Shown piece by piece: positions 24,578 to 37,272 of a DNA stretch of 64,000 nt; within the stretch, counting starts at the first letter, position 1, and each line of letters starts with the position of its first letter. This stretch comes from Gossypium raimondii (Eukaryota; Streptophyta; Magnoliopsida; Malvales; Malvaceae). The DNA lies in the NCBI RefSeq assembly GCF_025698545.1, contig NC_068567.1, positions 2,914,001 to 2,978,000 on the forward strand, given 5' to 3'. Under the pieces are notes generated by a model. It searched no databases. It saw nothing but the letters and a program-made list of their open reading frames with translations, and had not been told where the DNA came from. A program made the position numbers and the translations under genes.

Positions 24578-25482
24578 ATTACATAGCTATTAAGAGATGA
24601 CAATTAATATATCTAAGGTTCTAGCTTTTACTACCCCTTCTCTATTCCTAAGCTATTCCCACCTTTATATATAATGATATGCAAGTAGCTACCGGTTTCC
24701 CATATGGTAAAACATGCAATCAATAAAAAAGAATGTGTTAAGGCAAGTTTTAGGAGTAGTGACTCAAGATGTGACTGTTACACTTGGCACTACGCAAGCC
24801 ACAAAATTTTCCTTATTGTTGGTAATTTTGACCCAAATATTTTGATTATTTTGCTTGCATCTTTTTTAGAATTTGATGCGGTCGTTGAAAGCACAAAAAA
24901 TATCTTATCCCTAATAAATAATGAAAAAGAATAGTAAAAAGGAAGTTGGGTCAAATCCTTAGGGACTGGACTTGCAAAATATCTTGCTCCGTAAAATCCT
25001 AGGCAAAATCTTGCCCAAGAAAACTTAGGTGCCTGAAAAAAATAAAATAAAAAAATAACATAATAAAATGTTTGGATTTGAAAACGAAAAATAAAATAAA
25101 AACAAATTTAAGAATATTGAATCTAAAATTAGAGAAATTAAAAATAGAATTGAGAGAAAAGAAATTCTTATGGGAGATTCCAGCCTCCAGTTGTCTCGTT
25201 CCGCCTTGGGTTCAATCCTCGGCTTTTAGATGATCCTTCCCAAACCCAATAAGCCAGTTATAGTGGAAGAGGACGCCTACGACCACCAGCTCCAAGGATT
25301 TAGACTTACGATTTAGTGGAATTTGACTCTAGCCAACAATCACTTCTGTGGGATCGTCTTATGCTAGATCAACGCTTCTCAATGGCAAATCCCACGCCAT
25401 TTTGTCTCTTGGGCTCGCCAACCTCTGACGCAGTAAGCTAACGAACCGACTGTGCAACCTTCCCAAAACATACAAAGCGGTC
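24578..25482. other. 3' flank of P450-5 and start of TE-derived DNA
   Basis: The first 350 bp are gene flank, nearly identical to 52631-52985. From about 24950 the sequence (ttgggtcaaatccttagg onward) is the left part of an element that is longer in unit B (about 52990-54500). In unit A it stops abruptly at 25482 and joins gtgattcaggtg directly. Confidence 0.5.
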
Positions 25483-27109
25483 AGTGATTCAGGTGTATTT
25501 TAGGGGGGGGGAGGATGTGTAGCCTATAAGCTTGGCACTCAGTGCCCAGGTGTGTTTCTGGAGGGATGTATAGCTACAGGCTTGGCACTTAGTGCCCAAG
25601 TGTGTTCATGGATGGTATGGCTCGTTTGAGCAACCATATGTGTTTTAGGTGGTTACCCATGTATTCGTATTTGTTCATTATAGTTCATCAAGTTAATGGT
25701 TTTTATAAATGGGACGTTGGTTGAATAGTAATAAATATAATGTGATAAATGATAGATGAATGATGTAAAGTTTGCTTATGTTCAATGGTTAGTTGACATG
25801 ATATTGATTTGGATCAATTTGTATAATATGGAATGATATGACTTAAATGTGATGAACTCACCGTTGATATGAATTGTGGTAAAAGGATAAATCATTTAGT
25901 TAATTGTTTTGTCATGTAATTGTGGGAATTAAGGTAAGTTACATTGTTTTAAACCTATGAACTTACTAAGCTTATTTAAGGCTTACTCTATTTCATTTTC
26001 TATTTCTTGTAGTTAACATTTTGCAGAACTAGGTGATAGGATCATCTCGAAGGTCATACTATCCAACCTCCACTTTGGTAGACTTTTAAACCATTAAACT
26101 CAGTGATGTGGCATGTAATAGGAGTTGATTTGTAAATATATGTTTTGTTGAAGTTGAGTGTTAAATGGTGATGTATAATTGTATATATGTTTGTTAGCAA
26201 GTTGATATGCTAACTTATGACTTGAATGATAACATTTGAATGTAATGTTTTGGTGATAGGGTCATTTATGCGTGATGATAATTTGGTGTTTGGATTTCAT
26301 ATAAGGCATATATGTGATCATAATCTAATTGACATGAGATAGGATTAATTACTTGAATTGATGCATGTTATGTTATGGTGCTATTGAGGCATATTAATTA
26401 GATTCTAGGGATCATGGTTTGTGATTTATTTTAGCATGAAATTATACATTTTGGATGAGTTATCAAGTGGATAGTTATTATGCATAACTTAGGTGATGAA
26501 TTGATTTTGATAGTTTGTTGAAAAAGGTACATTTTTGGTATATACAGGCTAACACACGGCCATATGTTACACACGGGTAAGTGACATGGTCGTATGCTTT
26601 GTTTTTAATTGGGAGGTTTTGGGTTACACAGTTCCAGTTTGTTACATGGGGTGACCACATGCCCATGTGATACTGTAGATTTGGTCATTAGAATTTCCAC
26701 ACGGTTTTAGTCTCTCACACAGCCTAGCCATGTTTGTAAGTTTTTGCATTTAGGTCCACAAAGTTTCATTGAGTTACACGATCAGGTTACATGACCATGT
26801 GACTCCAATTTCGCACGGTCACCTATTGTAACACGGCCTAAGCACACAACCGTGTAACCCTGTATTGCAAATTTCTCCTTGATGGTTAAAAGTTTGTAAT
26901 TAAGTCTTTATTTGTTTCTGGGTTGGTTTAAGAGCTTTCGTAAGCTCGATTGAGACTTGTAATTGTTTGTAGGTCATATTATAAATGAACTATAAATTGT
27001 TTTGTTGTTTCATTAAATGTTAAAGTCAGAAATGTATGTGATTTATTCCGTTAACTATTGTAGATTCTATAGCTCCGGCCCGACAGCCGGACCGGGTGAG
27101 GGGTGTTAC
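25483..27109 (+). mobile_element. Gypsy-type LTR remnant, unit A
   Basis: The stretch carries many short cacggcc/cgtgtg words, a cttgtag...gaactaggtgatagga block, and ends gaccgggtgaggggtgtta, features I associate with cotton-type Gypsy LTRs. The same element in the opposite orientation lies at about 37273-39530. The left end is lost at the junction near 25482. It is a fossil; no intact gene is present. Confidence 0.5.
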
Positions 27110-27730
27110 TTACCAATAATGATGATCAAGATGAATGTTCCAAGAAGTATGTTTTGATCCTTGTTGAAATCTCTAACCATCAAGTTATTTTTCATTATTG
27201 TGGAGCTCTTGGTCATGTTGAAAGATTAATGGTGGAAGCAAGTAGTGGCAGAACCAACGCCCACTGCTCCTATCACTGCTCGAGGTCAAGGGTAAAAATC
27301 TATATGAGGGAGAATGAGATGTCATCTCATGGATTTGATGAACATAAGAAGAGAAGCTAGGTTATCTGTCATTATTGTAATATGGTTGGTCATATCAAAT
27401 CACATTGTTATAAGATGTTGAATGACCTGATATGAGAATTGTTTGAAGACAAGTTACAACTCAAACAAGATACAACTAGAAACATGTATGAGTGAGAAAA
27501 GATTGACAATTGATTGATGTATGTTAGAATCGTGAAGTAGAAACTGACGCAACAACTTTTGAAAATCAAGATGAAAATATTTATGCTCTCTAGAGATCTT
27601 GTGGTAAAAATCCTTGTTGCTCCATGAGTTATAACTCTCACCTACAGAGCTATTGATAAGTTAGCATCCATTGCACCCTATGTTGAAACACCTTATTGAG
27701 GGGGAGTGTGTTAATGCTACAACTAAGGGG
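27110..27730 (+). mobile_element. Copia gag/polypurine relic, unit A
   Basis: Short translated pieces resemble the zinc-knuckle part of Copia Gag (HYCNMVGHIK-like), and gagggggagtgtgttaatgc near 27698 resembles a Copia polypurine tract and the start of a 3' LTR. It is a broken fragment, duplicated at 59345-60000. Confidence 0.5.
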
Positions 27731-27837
27731 GAGTTTCTTCTTTGCCATGCTTTTTGTTATTGATTCTGTTTATTCATGATGTTGCCTACATGTTATTACT
27801 TTATGTAATTGATAAAACTTTAGCTTATGTAGATGTC

Positions 27838-28400
27838 GAGAAGAGCGGCAACCTTGGCCAAACTGCTAGGTAATGCCATAATATAACCCATGGCCCATCC
27901 ATTAGCACCTTTGAGTAATCATCGTCATCCTGAAACTTGATCAAGTAAAAATCTTTCTTCAAACCCATTAATTGAATGGATTTATTCAGCTTTCAGAGTA
28001 CATACACCTTGTTAGAGAAAGCATTAAAAGTTATGCGTCGGCCCAAAAGTTTGATGTTGACAGTACCCACACAATACGCTTCTCAATAAATTTGTGAACC
28101 TGATTTGAAAAACTAAGAGAAGGTATTCCATCAACATTAGTCGTTGTGATATCCCCCTCATGGAACTCAAAATCATCATCTTGTGAAACACTAGAATGAT
28201 GTAATGAAGAACCCAAAAAACGTGTTCTTAAAGGATGTCCTAGGCATCATTGGTTCCTTCATCTGCAAACCATTCCCATCAACCATCGGATCATCAATAT
28301 CCGGTGGCTCATCCGGTCGCCTCCATACCTTCTTGGTTGTCTGACCAAAGTTGACACTGGAAGTAGCGGAGTTGGAGCCAATCACAAAAGCACCTAGAGA
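27838..28400 (-). mobile_element. LINE ORF1 fragment (DUF4283-like), unit A
   Basis: Minus-strand pieces read TKKVWRRPDEPPDIDDPMV, then a DDDFEFHEGDI block and a VDGIPSLSFSNQVHKFIEKR block, then in another frame VNIKLLGRRITFNAF and DGPWVILWHYLAVWP. This is the N-terminal part of plant LINE ORF1 with a DUF4283 nucleic-acid-binding domain. It is frame-broken between blocks and truncated after the DUF4283 region. Copy at 60080-60660. Confidence 0.75.
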
Positions 28401-28675
28401 AATTCTATAACATGTAAGTCATTTAATCAATAATCAATAATAATAATCAATAATCAATAATCAATAAGATAGTACCTGCTGTTCCAAAATAATAATAATT
28501 AAGCTTAGACCTGAATTTGATCTGCTCCAACAATTTGTTTCATTACTAATCTATTAATAAAATGTTGAAAATTATATTTTATATTAATATTATCATTAAA
28601 TTTATATTATTTTTATTTTTAAATTGAATTTAGGTGAGATGAATGAAAACTAATATTAAAAAGGTCATAATTTTC
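28401..28675. other. Spacer
   Basis: Contains a short aataatcaataatcaataat microrepeat near 28420-28460 and AT-rich DNA. No gene. Confidence 0.4.
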
Positions 28676-28978
28676 TATTAGATCCTGTACTTTATGTAAG
28701 TTATGAATTTAGTACTTATATTTTAATTTGGTTATTTTCAGTTCCTGTACTTTTAAATTTGAAAATTTTAGTCATGGCCAAATGATTTATTTTAAAATTG
28801 ATGTGTCAAACATAGTGTCACATGTGTAATGCTATGTTTGTTTGTTATTTTCACATTTTACTCACAAAAATCAATTAATAGATTTAACGACCGTCATTTG
28901 CATTAAGACTAAAATTTTGAAATTCAAAAAAATCCAATTGGTGAGCATGGACTAAATTTATAACTTTATGCATAATAT
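28676..28978. mobile_element. Short TIR (MITE-like) element, unit A
   Basis: The left part (gtaagttatgaatttagt) and the right part (actaaatttataacttta) are inverted repeats about 300 bp apart, with a non-coding core containing atgtgtcaaacatagtgtca. The same element is at 60948-61250 in unit B. A MITE is the simplest reading. Confidence 0.5.
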
Positions 28979-29516
28979 ATGAATAATGACATAATTTAAT
29001 CAAATAAATTTAACTGTTACCATTAAATCAGGACTACAATATCAAAATTCAAAATAAATAAAAATAAAAATTGATTAAATTAAAGTCGAAAGTTTAATAT
29101 CATATTAGACCTATAAAAACTCTCCGGCTAAAGTCTAATCCAAGCCCGGCGTCCTACTCCGCATGTGAACAAAACTACTCATAAGGCGTAATGGACATTG
29201 ATGTTTTAACTTATAATAATATGTCTGACATATACTTCCAACTAATCTTTATGTTGTTCGAAGGATCCAAAAGGAAAAAAGGACACTAACCCATATCCAG
29301 GAATTGCTGACACGGTTTTTTTTGTCTTTTGTTTTTTTAAAGATTGAGATAAGACTAATACGACGGAGTTGATTATTATGATGATAACTACCGACTATTA
29401 AAAAACCCCTTAAATTACAAATAACGATAGTGATATCAACTATTATTTACAACTCAGAGAGTCATCTGTTATTGAGACTACAAGGAACATCTGAGTTCAG
29501 AATTAAGACAAGCAAA
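28979..29516 (+). promoter_or_regulatory. Upstream region of P450-6, mosaic of two promoter types
   Basis: 29183-29275 (taaggcgtaatggacattga onward) matches the distal block of P450-2 and P450-3. 29276-29516 (ggacactaacccatatc, agactaatacgacgga, attgagactac) matches the proximal block of P450-4. The junction suggests that these promoters share segments by recombination, or that each lost different parts of one ancestral promoter. Confidence 0.5.
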
Positions 29517-32097
29517 ATGAGTGGCTTGATGGAGCTTGTAATTCTTGTCCCATGTTGTTTCTTCCTCGTAGCTTTAATAAAGTTCCTTTATGATTACCTG
29601 TGGGTACCTCTCCGTATACAGCATCTGATGAATTCACAGGGAATCAAAGGACCTCCTTACAAATTCATCCATGGAAACAATGAAGAAGCTACCAAGATGA
29701 GAGAAGAAGCATTAAGCAAACCTATGGCCTTGAGGCATGATATATTTCCTAGAGTGCAGCCACATATTTACACCTGGATCAACAGATATGGTAAGATCCA
29801 TGCATGTTTTTCACTATAGTGTTCCAATATAGTAGTAAATGAAATTTTGTAAGTAATTAAAAGCTGACTTGGTTACTAATAAAAGTTGTTTATTCTGATG
29901 AAAGAAGTTTTTTACTTGATTATTAATAAAAATTAGGATTATTTTAGTAATAAATAATCAACAATTGTATCTATTTTTAACAGATGATACTAATCAAATA
30001 AACTTCTATTAAATAGTTATATTTTTATAAGTAGACATTAGAATTGGTATAGATAGGGAGGGATTTCATTTTATGTTATGAAATATTAAGACACGCTAAA
30101 ACCCAAAACAAAAATTTCTCTATTCTCCGTCATCTTCAAATATTCATAGGTTGTTTTATCAAGAACTATTGCAGAAGTTTTTATAGAATATGATACTTTT
30201 CCTAATGTTCAGTGTACTATTTTCATTAATGCAAAATGTAGATAATTATTGGGTTTCATTATATTCTCGACACTTATTTGTTTGTAACATTTTTAACGCC
30301 TCAAAATATAAATGAGAAGAAATTGAATCATGAAAAAAGTGGCGTTGGTTAATTTTTATAAGTTTATTTTTATTCTTACCCACCAGTTCTAAGAAAAGAT
30401 GTACCCTTTTTTGTTTGATTAGGGAGGAATTATATTTATTGGAATGGTATTCGAACTGTATTAGTGATTTCAGAACCTGAACTAGTCAAAGAGGTTCTGA
30501 AAAATAATGAAAATACATTTCCAAAAAAGAAGCCTTCGATTTATTTTAGCAACCTACTGGGGAACGGGCTTGTGTTGATTGAGGGTGAAAAATGGTTGAA
30601 GCGTCGGAAGCTTGCCAATCATGCTTTCCATGGGGAAAGCTTAAAGGTCAGTCCTCAAAATATATGTATCGATTGTAATTAATTTACATGAACTATACTT
30701 ATACTGCAAAATTAAGGATCTATAATTGTTGGCGAAATCGTATATCGTTGCTTACATATTTTGGAGGATTGTTTGGGTAGAACATGACACCAGCAGTAAT
30801 TGCAAGTGTTGAAACAATGCTAGAGAAATGGAAAGGCCAAGAAGGCAAAGAGATTGAAGTGTTTCAAGAATTTAGATTATTGACTTCAGAAGTGATATCC
30901 AGGACAGCTTTTGGTAGCAATTACTTGGAAGGGGAGAAGATCCTTTCCATGTTGAAAGAGTTGTCTGTAATTATGAGTCGAAATAATTTCAAGACTAGAA
31001 TTCCTCTCATCAAGTATGTTCCAAGATTTTAACTAGTTTTTGAATGCAAATTTTAGGATGTTTATCCATATGGATTCAGTTTTCTCCTTATATATGGTTG
31101 ACACAGCTGGTTTGTTTTTTACAGCAAGTTATGGAAACCTGCTGATATGCTAAGGTCAGAAGAACTTGCAAAAGGAATACAAGATTGTGTGATGAAGATT
31201 GTTAAGAAAAGGGAAGACAAATTTAAGAAAGGAGAAGCTGATAGTTTTGGTAATGATTTTCTAGGATTACTTGTAAATTCCTATCATTCGAAAGATAATA
31301 ACAGTCTATCAATGGAAGACTTGGTAGATGAGTGCAAAACATTTTACTTTGCTGGACAAGGAACTATTAATTCCTTACTAGCATGGATAGTCTTGCTTTT
31401 AGCAACCCATGGAGATTGGCAGGAGAAAGCTAGAAGAGAGGTGATTGACATATTCGGTAACCGAAATCCAGATTCTGAAGGCATTTCTAAACTCAAAATT
31501 GTAAGTATACTGTCCAACATTCCAAAATATTTTGTATCTCAATCTCAGGTTTTTTAGTCAGGTCATGTTTATCGCAATTGCAAATTCAACAAATACTATG
31601 CATTTAGTACATTATATTCTTTAATTTGATTTGACATATTCCTGTTATGCAAACAGATGACTATGATTATTTATGAAACTCTAAGATTATATGGTCCATC
31701 AAATGGCCTACCAAGAGGAGTTGCAAGAGAAGTGCAGTTGGGAAAACTAGTCTTGCCTTCTAACATAGATCTTCTGGTCCAAAATATTGCACTTCACCAT
31801 GACCCTTACCTGTGGGGAGATGATGTGCATCTTTTTAAACCAGAGAGATTTGCAAAAGGGATTGCCAAATCTACCAATTACAATGCAGCTGCATTTTTTC
31901 CCTTTGGATTAGGACCTCGATCTTGTGTTGGTATGTCCTTTGCAACCACAGAAACGAAGATTGTGCTCTCCATGATTCTACAACGCTACACCTTTACCCT
32001 CTCCCCTGCCTATGTCCACTCACCAATGCCTATTGTCGACCTTCAACCGCAACATGGAATTCAAGTAATACTTGAACCACTGCATAACAATGATTGA
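29517..32097 (+). CDS. P450-6: CYP749A-like P450 with altered I-helix
   Basis: Exons: 29517-29790, 30423-30646, 30781-31013, 31125-31500, 31657-32097; 515 aa. All frames are open with GT-AG sites. Exon 4 has a 3-nt deletion (AYHDSDENNR becomes SYHSKDNNS). MSGLMELVILVPCCFF anchor, GIKGPPYKF hinge, ETLR, PERF, and FGLGPRSCVG with Cys at about 459. The I-helix reads AGQGT at about 320-324 in place of AGQET: the acidic residue used in P450 proton delivery is Gly. Such a change usually lowers monooxygenase activity, so the enzyme may be impaired or altered in chemistry. Intron 1 is about 630 bp because of an extra insert. Exon 1 and intron 1 are duplicated as P450-10. Confidence 0.9.
29816..30385. 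repeat. Insertion in intron 1 of P450-6
   Basis: About 570 bp are present here and, shorter and changed, in P450-10 intron 1 (62041-62490), but absent from intron 1 of the other copies, where the donor side runs almost directly into gttctaag. AT-rich, beginning tgttccaatatag. It has an LTR- or MITE-like look but I could not define ends or a target duplication. Confidence 0.45.
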
Positions 32098-33847
32098 TGT
32101 ACACAACAGCTAAGGACATGGGATTCAACTCTGTTTGTTACAACATTCACCTTTAAGAGGTAACATTTAAGATATCCGGGGTTTTTAGTATTAACAACCC
32201 CTTCCCTATTCCTAAGCTACGCCCTCCTCTAAACAAAAAGAAATCTATGCATTTGCTAGTTTCCTTAGATGGTAAAACATGTGATTAAACAATACATCCT
32301 TCATATGGCGCATATTCCAGCAAGTAAACAGTTATATTATAATGCATTTTACTTCACCATTCTGCTCATATTTCATTTGAATTGCAGTGTTATCATCCTA
32401 AAGTCACTCTAGCAAGCAATGAGGTTGCAAGTTTCTGATAAATTTAGTTCTAACAGACTACTTAAGCTAATCCACCTTGGTGCTTTGTTTTCTTTTCCTA
32501 AACTATATTTTTTGCTATTCCTAGCCCATTTAAGCATTCAGTTGGAAGATGGTCGAGAGTTGTTATAGCATTCGGAAAGAAAAGGTTAGTGTGTGTTAAG
32601 TGACTGTGTGAGGCTAAGGTTATGATAATCTTCAGATTGGTTCTGCTTACATTATCTATAATATAAAATTTACTTTTTAAAAAGTTGTTTAACAAGCTTA
32701 TAGCTAAGATAGGATATCCAAATAAAATATATTAACAAAAAGTAACGAACAAGTGTTGGGTGGAATGATAATTGCAGTATCAAGGGGAGAAACTTTTGAT
32801 GGAAAAAAGTGCTAGGTACCCGTAATGTTCAGGCAAACCTTCTTCATGTAAAACTTCGCCGGAAAGATGATTTCATAGGGTTCTATTTCGTCTTCAATCC
32901 AATCATTGTTCACGTTTTTTTTTCTTATCAATAAATAGATCTATTTACTTGTATGACTTAGATATCTCGTATCTCTCAAAATAATGGTTCGATTGATGAG
33001 ATTTGTTACGATATTTATGAGATCAATGATATCGATGATATTGATATTCAAATATTTCTTCTTAAATCATATTGATTTAACCCCATAAGCAAGAACACCA
33101 CCCCATAATGTTGCCTCCAAAAGCAGAACCTCGTATTTCCTCTAGAGAATCTCTTAATTGTTCAAGAGTACCTAGAATGAAATTCTTTAATTAGAAAGAA
33201 TTTAGTTTAGATGTAGGATATCTATCCAGAAGTTTTCGCAACTCATGATATAGAATCATAAAAAAAATTCTGACTTTTTAAACAAATAGATCACTTGGGT
33301 GTAGAAAAGAAATAATTAATAATAAAATTGGTATAATTAGAAAAGAATATCTTAAGAGTTCATTTTGTTCTCACACTAACTTTTAATATTTATATATTAT
33401 TTTATAAAGAAATATTATAAAAATTCTTTTAAAATTGATATTTTTATAATACATCACTCAATGTTGAATACATTTCATTAATAAACAATAATTAGCTTAA
33501 TTATTAAGAGTTGAATTAACTATTTTTAATGAAGCATTCTCTCTCTAAAATCTCCATCCTCACCACTATTCTTATCTAATTCACCTTCAAGTTTTAAAAT
33601 CAATGCTCTATCATGTTTTGATTTTCTTTTAAATTTATTTTAAATTTTAAAATTCCTTTTAAAATCTCAAATATATTACATTTCACACTTTTAAGAAAAT
33701 AATGTACGTTCAAACATTGAAAATGACATAATTAAATAAGATAATCACGAATCCTGAAAATGAACCTAAAACGATTTGTCCAATTCAAAATTTGGAATGA
33801 TAGAATCTTAATAGAAAATTTAACCTAATTTTTTGAATAATCTTATT
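32098..33847. other. Intergenic 3' of P450-6
   Basis: The first 330 bp are the gene's 3' flank (shared with P450-4 up to about 32420). Beyond that I see AT-rich DNA without a supported gene. The part 32800-33270 has less AT-biased sequence with short runs that translate oddly well on both strands (e.g. GEVLHEEGLPEHYGY on minus near 32818-32866) but I cannot name it. Confidence 0.45.
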
Positions 33848-33898
33848 GAGGAAGAAAGAAGATGGGACAAGAATTACAAACTTCATCAAGCCACTCAT
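33848..33898 (-). pseudogene. Relic of P450 exon 1 on the minus strand
   Basis: Read on the minus strand, 33898-33848 translates to MSGLMKFVILVPSSFFL, matching the first 17 residues of P450-6 and P450-10 at about 47 of 51 nucleotides by eye. The match fades right after FFL and no other exon follows. It is the only trace of a family member in inverted orientation, which points to an old inverted or filler insertion, or a largely eroded gene copy. It is non-functional. Confidence 0.75.
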
Positions 33899-35153
33899 TT
33901 TTCTGCTTTTGCTTCTTATATCATGTTTGACGCTATTTTGTCTTTTTTACTTGTAAATTAGAAGAGATGCTCCCAATTATTCATTCATCCTCTCATATTC
34001 AATTGCTTATTGTAAACTTAATTTAAAGGATCAATGATTTATATAATCTCCATGAAATTTCTGTCACTATTTTTTTATTATTTTTCTAGCCATTGTTGAC
34101 TAACTGCACCTGTTAGTGGTGAAATGAAAAATTTTTCATTTTACACCCTTTATAATTTATAAAATTTTAAATTAATAATAATAAAATTATATTTTGACTT
34201 CTCTAAAACTGATAAAAATTTAATTTAATCTTTCAAAATTATAAAATGTAAACTATTAAAATAATGAAATTACATTTTAGATTATATAAACTATTAAAAT
34301 TTCGAATATTTTGATGTAATTAAAATAATTGTTTAAACTATCCTTTTAAAAATATATTTAATATTTTAATATATAAAAATTCCGTATTAAAATTAAAATA
34401 TTTAAATAATCATGTTGTATATATATTGAAACACGTTTGAATTTTATATATCAAAATATATTTTAAATTATCACGTGAACAAGCTATATTCTATAAAAGG
34501 AAACACGTAATATATACTATTTAAATAATCATGTTTTTAAATAAATTACACTTTTGGTCCTTTTCTTTTGAAAATTTGTAGTTATGTCACCTAACTTGAG
34601 ATTTTTATCACCGAAATTTGTAAACCTATTAATATATTATTTGAATTAGAATTTCTTGGTTCAGTACTTAAAATTTTGTAGATGTTCAATGGAATATATT
34701 TATTCCAACTTTAAATTTAAAGAATAAAAATATAATAAAGTAAAAGTTGATATATAATCTTAATTTTGTATAGACTAATTTCAAACTCAATGCTACCAAC
34801 AACTCCTAGAAAGAGTATCCACTAATAACAACAAACTTACATGAGTGAGGCATTTATTGAAACAATCAGCAACCAATTTTGACTCTTTTACCAATTATTT
34901 TATATATTTATTTGTATTTTGAAGTTAACTTTAAAATATTCTATATAAAATGAATTTAATAACAATAAATTGCCTTTTACGTTTACGAAATTTGACCAAA
35001 TGAAAACGTTTCAAAGTGAAAGACAGTATGGAATCCAAATTATAGCTGATGAAATGTTATTTCTTTTAATTATTAAAAACATTATAATTAAGAGATATGA
35101 TTATTTTAATAAATAGTTATAATTATTATTAAAAATTTCACTATTTAAATAGT
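33899..35153. other. AT-rich intergenic DNA
   Basis: Long AT-rich stretch with no coding region, no clear TIRs and no recognised family. I see nothing specific. Confidence 0.5.
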
Positions 35154-35325
35154 GTTATGAATATCTTATTAAGTGGATGTCCATCAAGATCAATATAAGT
35201 CTTTGATGTACTTTAAATTCTAATAGCCATTAGAAGTAGGTTTTGCAAATATTCTGATTGATCAATAAATTACGCTCTCTCTTTGTTCTCCTTCTTCTTT
35301 GTTCTTTGTCTTTTATTTTATAACA
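35154..35325 (+). mobile_element. Short LTR of a Copia-type element
   Basis: A 172-bp LTR with perfect inverted tips (tgttat ... ataaca). It is followed at once by cgttatcataacga, which resembles the initiator-tRNA-Met primer binding region found after the LTR in plant Copia elements. Short LTRs of this kind are typical of the Ale/Retrofit-like lineage, a point from memory. Confidence 0.65.
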
Positions 35326-37272
35326 CGTTATCATAACGATTCTCTTTTAATTGTTTTTCTCCATAAGTCACAAAAATATCCAAAAATTTATTGTTATCGA
35401 TTGCCTCCTAGAGTTGCTACGCGCACTATGGGTAATCATTAGAGCCTTTAACCAATGAGGTACACATAATTCTCTACATTTTTTTATGTCCTTTTATGTA
35501 AAAAAATTTATATAATTCTTACGTGGTATGTTTTTCTCCTTTATTTATTGATTTTGGAAAAATTATTTTACAAAAAAAAGTATTATTACTTTAAGGTTTC
35601 TTTTAAACTAAGATTCGCATAATATTTAAATGTTTAAAGATTTGATTATTAAATTCTTGTCATTAAATATTCTTGTAATATGATTAAAATTATAGTGGAA
35701 AGTGTTATTAACCTACCATAGTTGATCTATTGAGTCTTACTAACTTTCTAATGTTGAATGATTGTATTATATCTTTTAAATTGAATTTATAAATATTTGA
35801 TTAGAAGCTTCAAAAGATTAATTTATAACATATATGTGGTATTGAAATTTGGTACAATGTGTATCAAATAACTTTCAAGCATCGTACACACAAACTAAAT
35901 GATTTTTTACTATTAGATTATAAATGTTATTACAAAAACAAAATTGTTTTACTACTTGTCATATTGCTCGTGATAATAGCCAAGGTGATACAATGATGTT
36001 AAAGAATCTCAGGTATATTTTATTATAATTTATTTATTATGCCATGTTTATTATAATTGGAGACTAATCACGACAACATGAATAGATAGATTTTGATTTA
36101 AAATCCACGCATGTTTTGCAATGGTGATTATGAAATAAAGAATCAATGGAGGCGTTTAGAAGTATGCCCCACTAGATTTGTTGCATTCCTTGAAGTGAAT
36201 GTAAACATAAAGAAAATAAAAGATATAATCATGGATCACTAAAAGTGGGAACATAGTAATAAATAAGAGAACAATGAGAGTTCTCCAGATAACTCTTCAA
36301 AGGGTAAATATAACTTATGTTATCAATGTGATATGAAATATTATTGGCCACATATGTGGCGTATCCCAAATATTTTGTTTCATTAATATTTTTGAGGAAG
36401 GATATGAGAATGTAGAAATAAATTATGTTATTACAGATATAAAATATTTATCTTATTTGATCTGAAACAAACAAATATTATTCAAATATTTGGTAGTACA
36501 AAATTAGTCGATGACTCGGAAGAGCTAATATATTAATATCATCCCCAATGGTTAATCCATTGGTTTTAAAACTATTCATTGTAATGGATCTCATATTGAG
36601 ATTGTAAATGAGGAAAAATTATATTTCATATGAATCACTATTGCTATAAATATCTATTTTAAAAGATAAAAAAAGGGAAGGATTGAGTTATTAGTTAATC
36701 TTGTTATTAAATTGAATTTATTATGACTATCTTTGTGATCTTTTGTCATCATCCCCATTAAGGGGTTGAAAGCAAAATATTTAACTGTGAAAAATCTACT
36801 TATGAGCAATAGAATATGGTAATTCTATCTAAAACTTGTTATGGTTGGATGCACTTGAAGTTGCAAGTTTTTTAAAACAATGAGTATAACTCTATAGTAT
36901 TCAGAATAAGATCTTAATTAAAATTACGTGAAAAAATATTACTGATGAGAAATTGCAAGAGAGAAAACTTATGTATGAAAAAGTCATTGGTTATGTACCT
37001 GTTGTACACCTGGAAAATAAAATCCACTCTTAAAGCTTGCTATTAATAGATTTTGGTTGGATTCAAAGTCTACTACTGAAGTTTAATTTGTTTACTTCTT
37101 GATCAAATCGTCAAGACTCAACGCAGAAAAAAAAAGGTACATATTAAAATATTAAATCAACTTGATATATGGTTTAAAGATTTGAAATGGTCTTCTTTTT
37201 AAGTTTTGATTACATGGCTTACATATTGTTTTCGGTATCTTATTTGTTCATGAAAATGACTATTAACTGATT
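35326..37272 (+). mobile_element. Degenerate Copia internal region (gag onward)
   Basis: The internal part downstream of the short LTR. A Gag-like zinc-knuckle region is near 36315-36370 (CYQCDMKYYWP-like), with protease and integrase-like debris beyond. The element is old and broken many times. It is cut by a Gypsy-type LTR at about 37273. Confidence 0.55.

Noticed and set aside
24704-24934. 76-codon open frame identical in both duplication units (also 52757-52987)
   Set aside because: It starts at a non-ATG codon, lies in the 3' flank of P450-5/-9, and its identity reflects the very recent homogenisation of the flank, not selection.
32750-33270. Organelle-like sequence (possible plastid insertion)
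   Set aside because: Base composition and short translated words on the minus strand looked organellar, but I could not match any plastid or mitochondrial gene with confidence.
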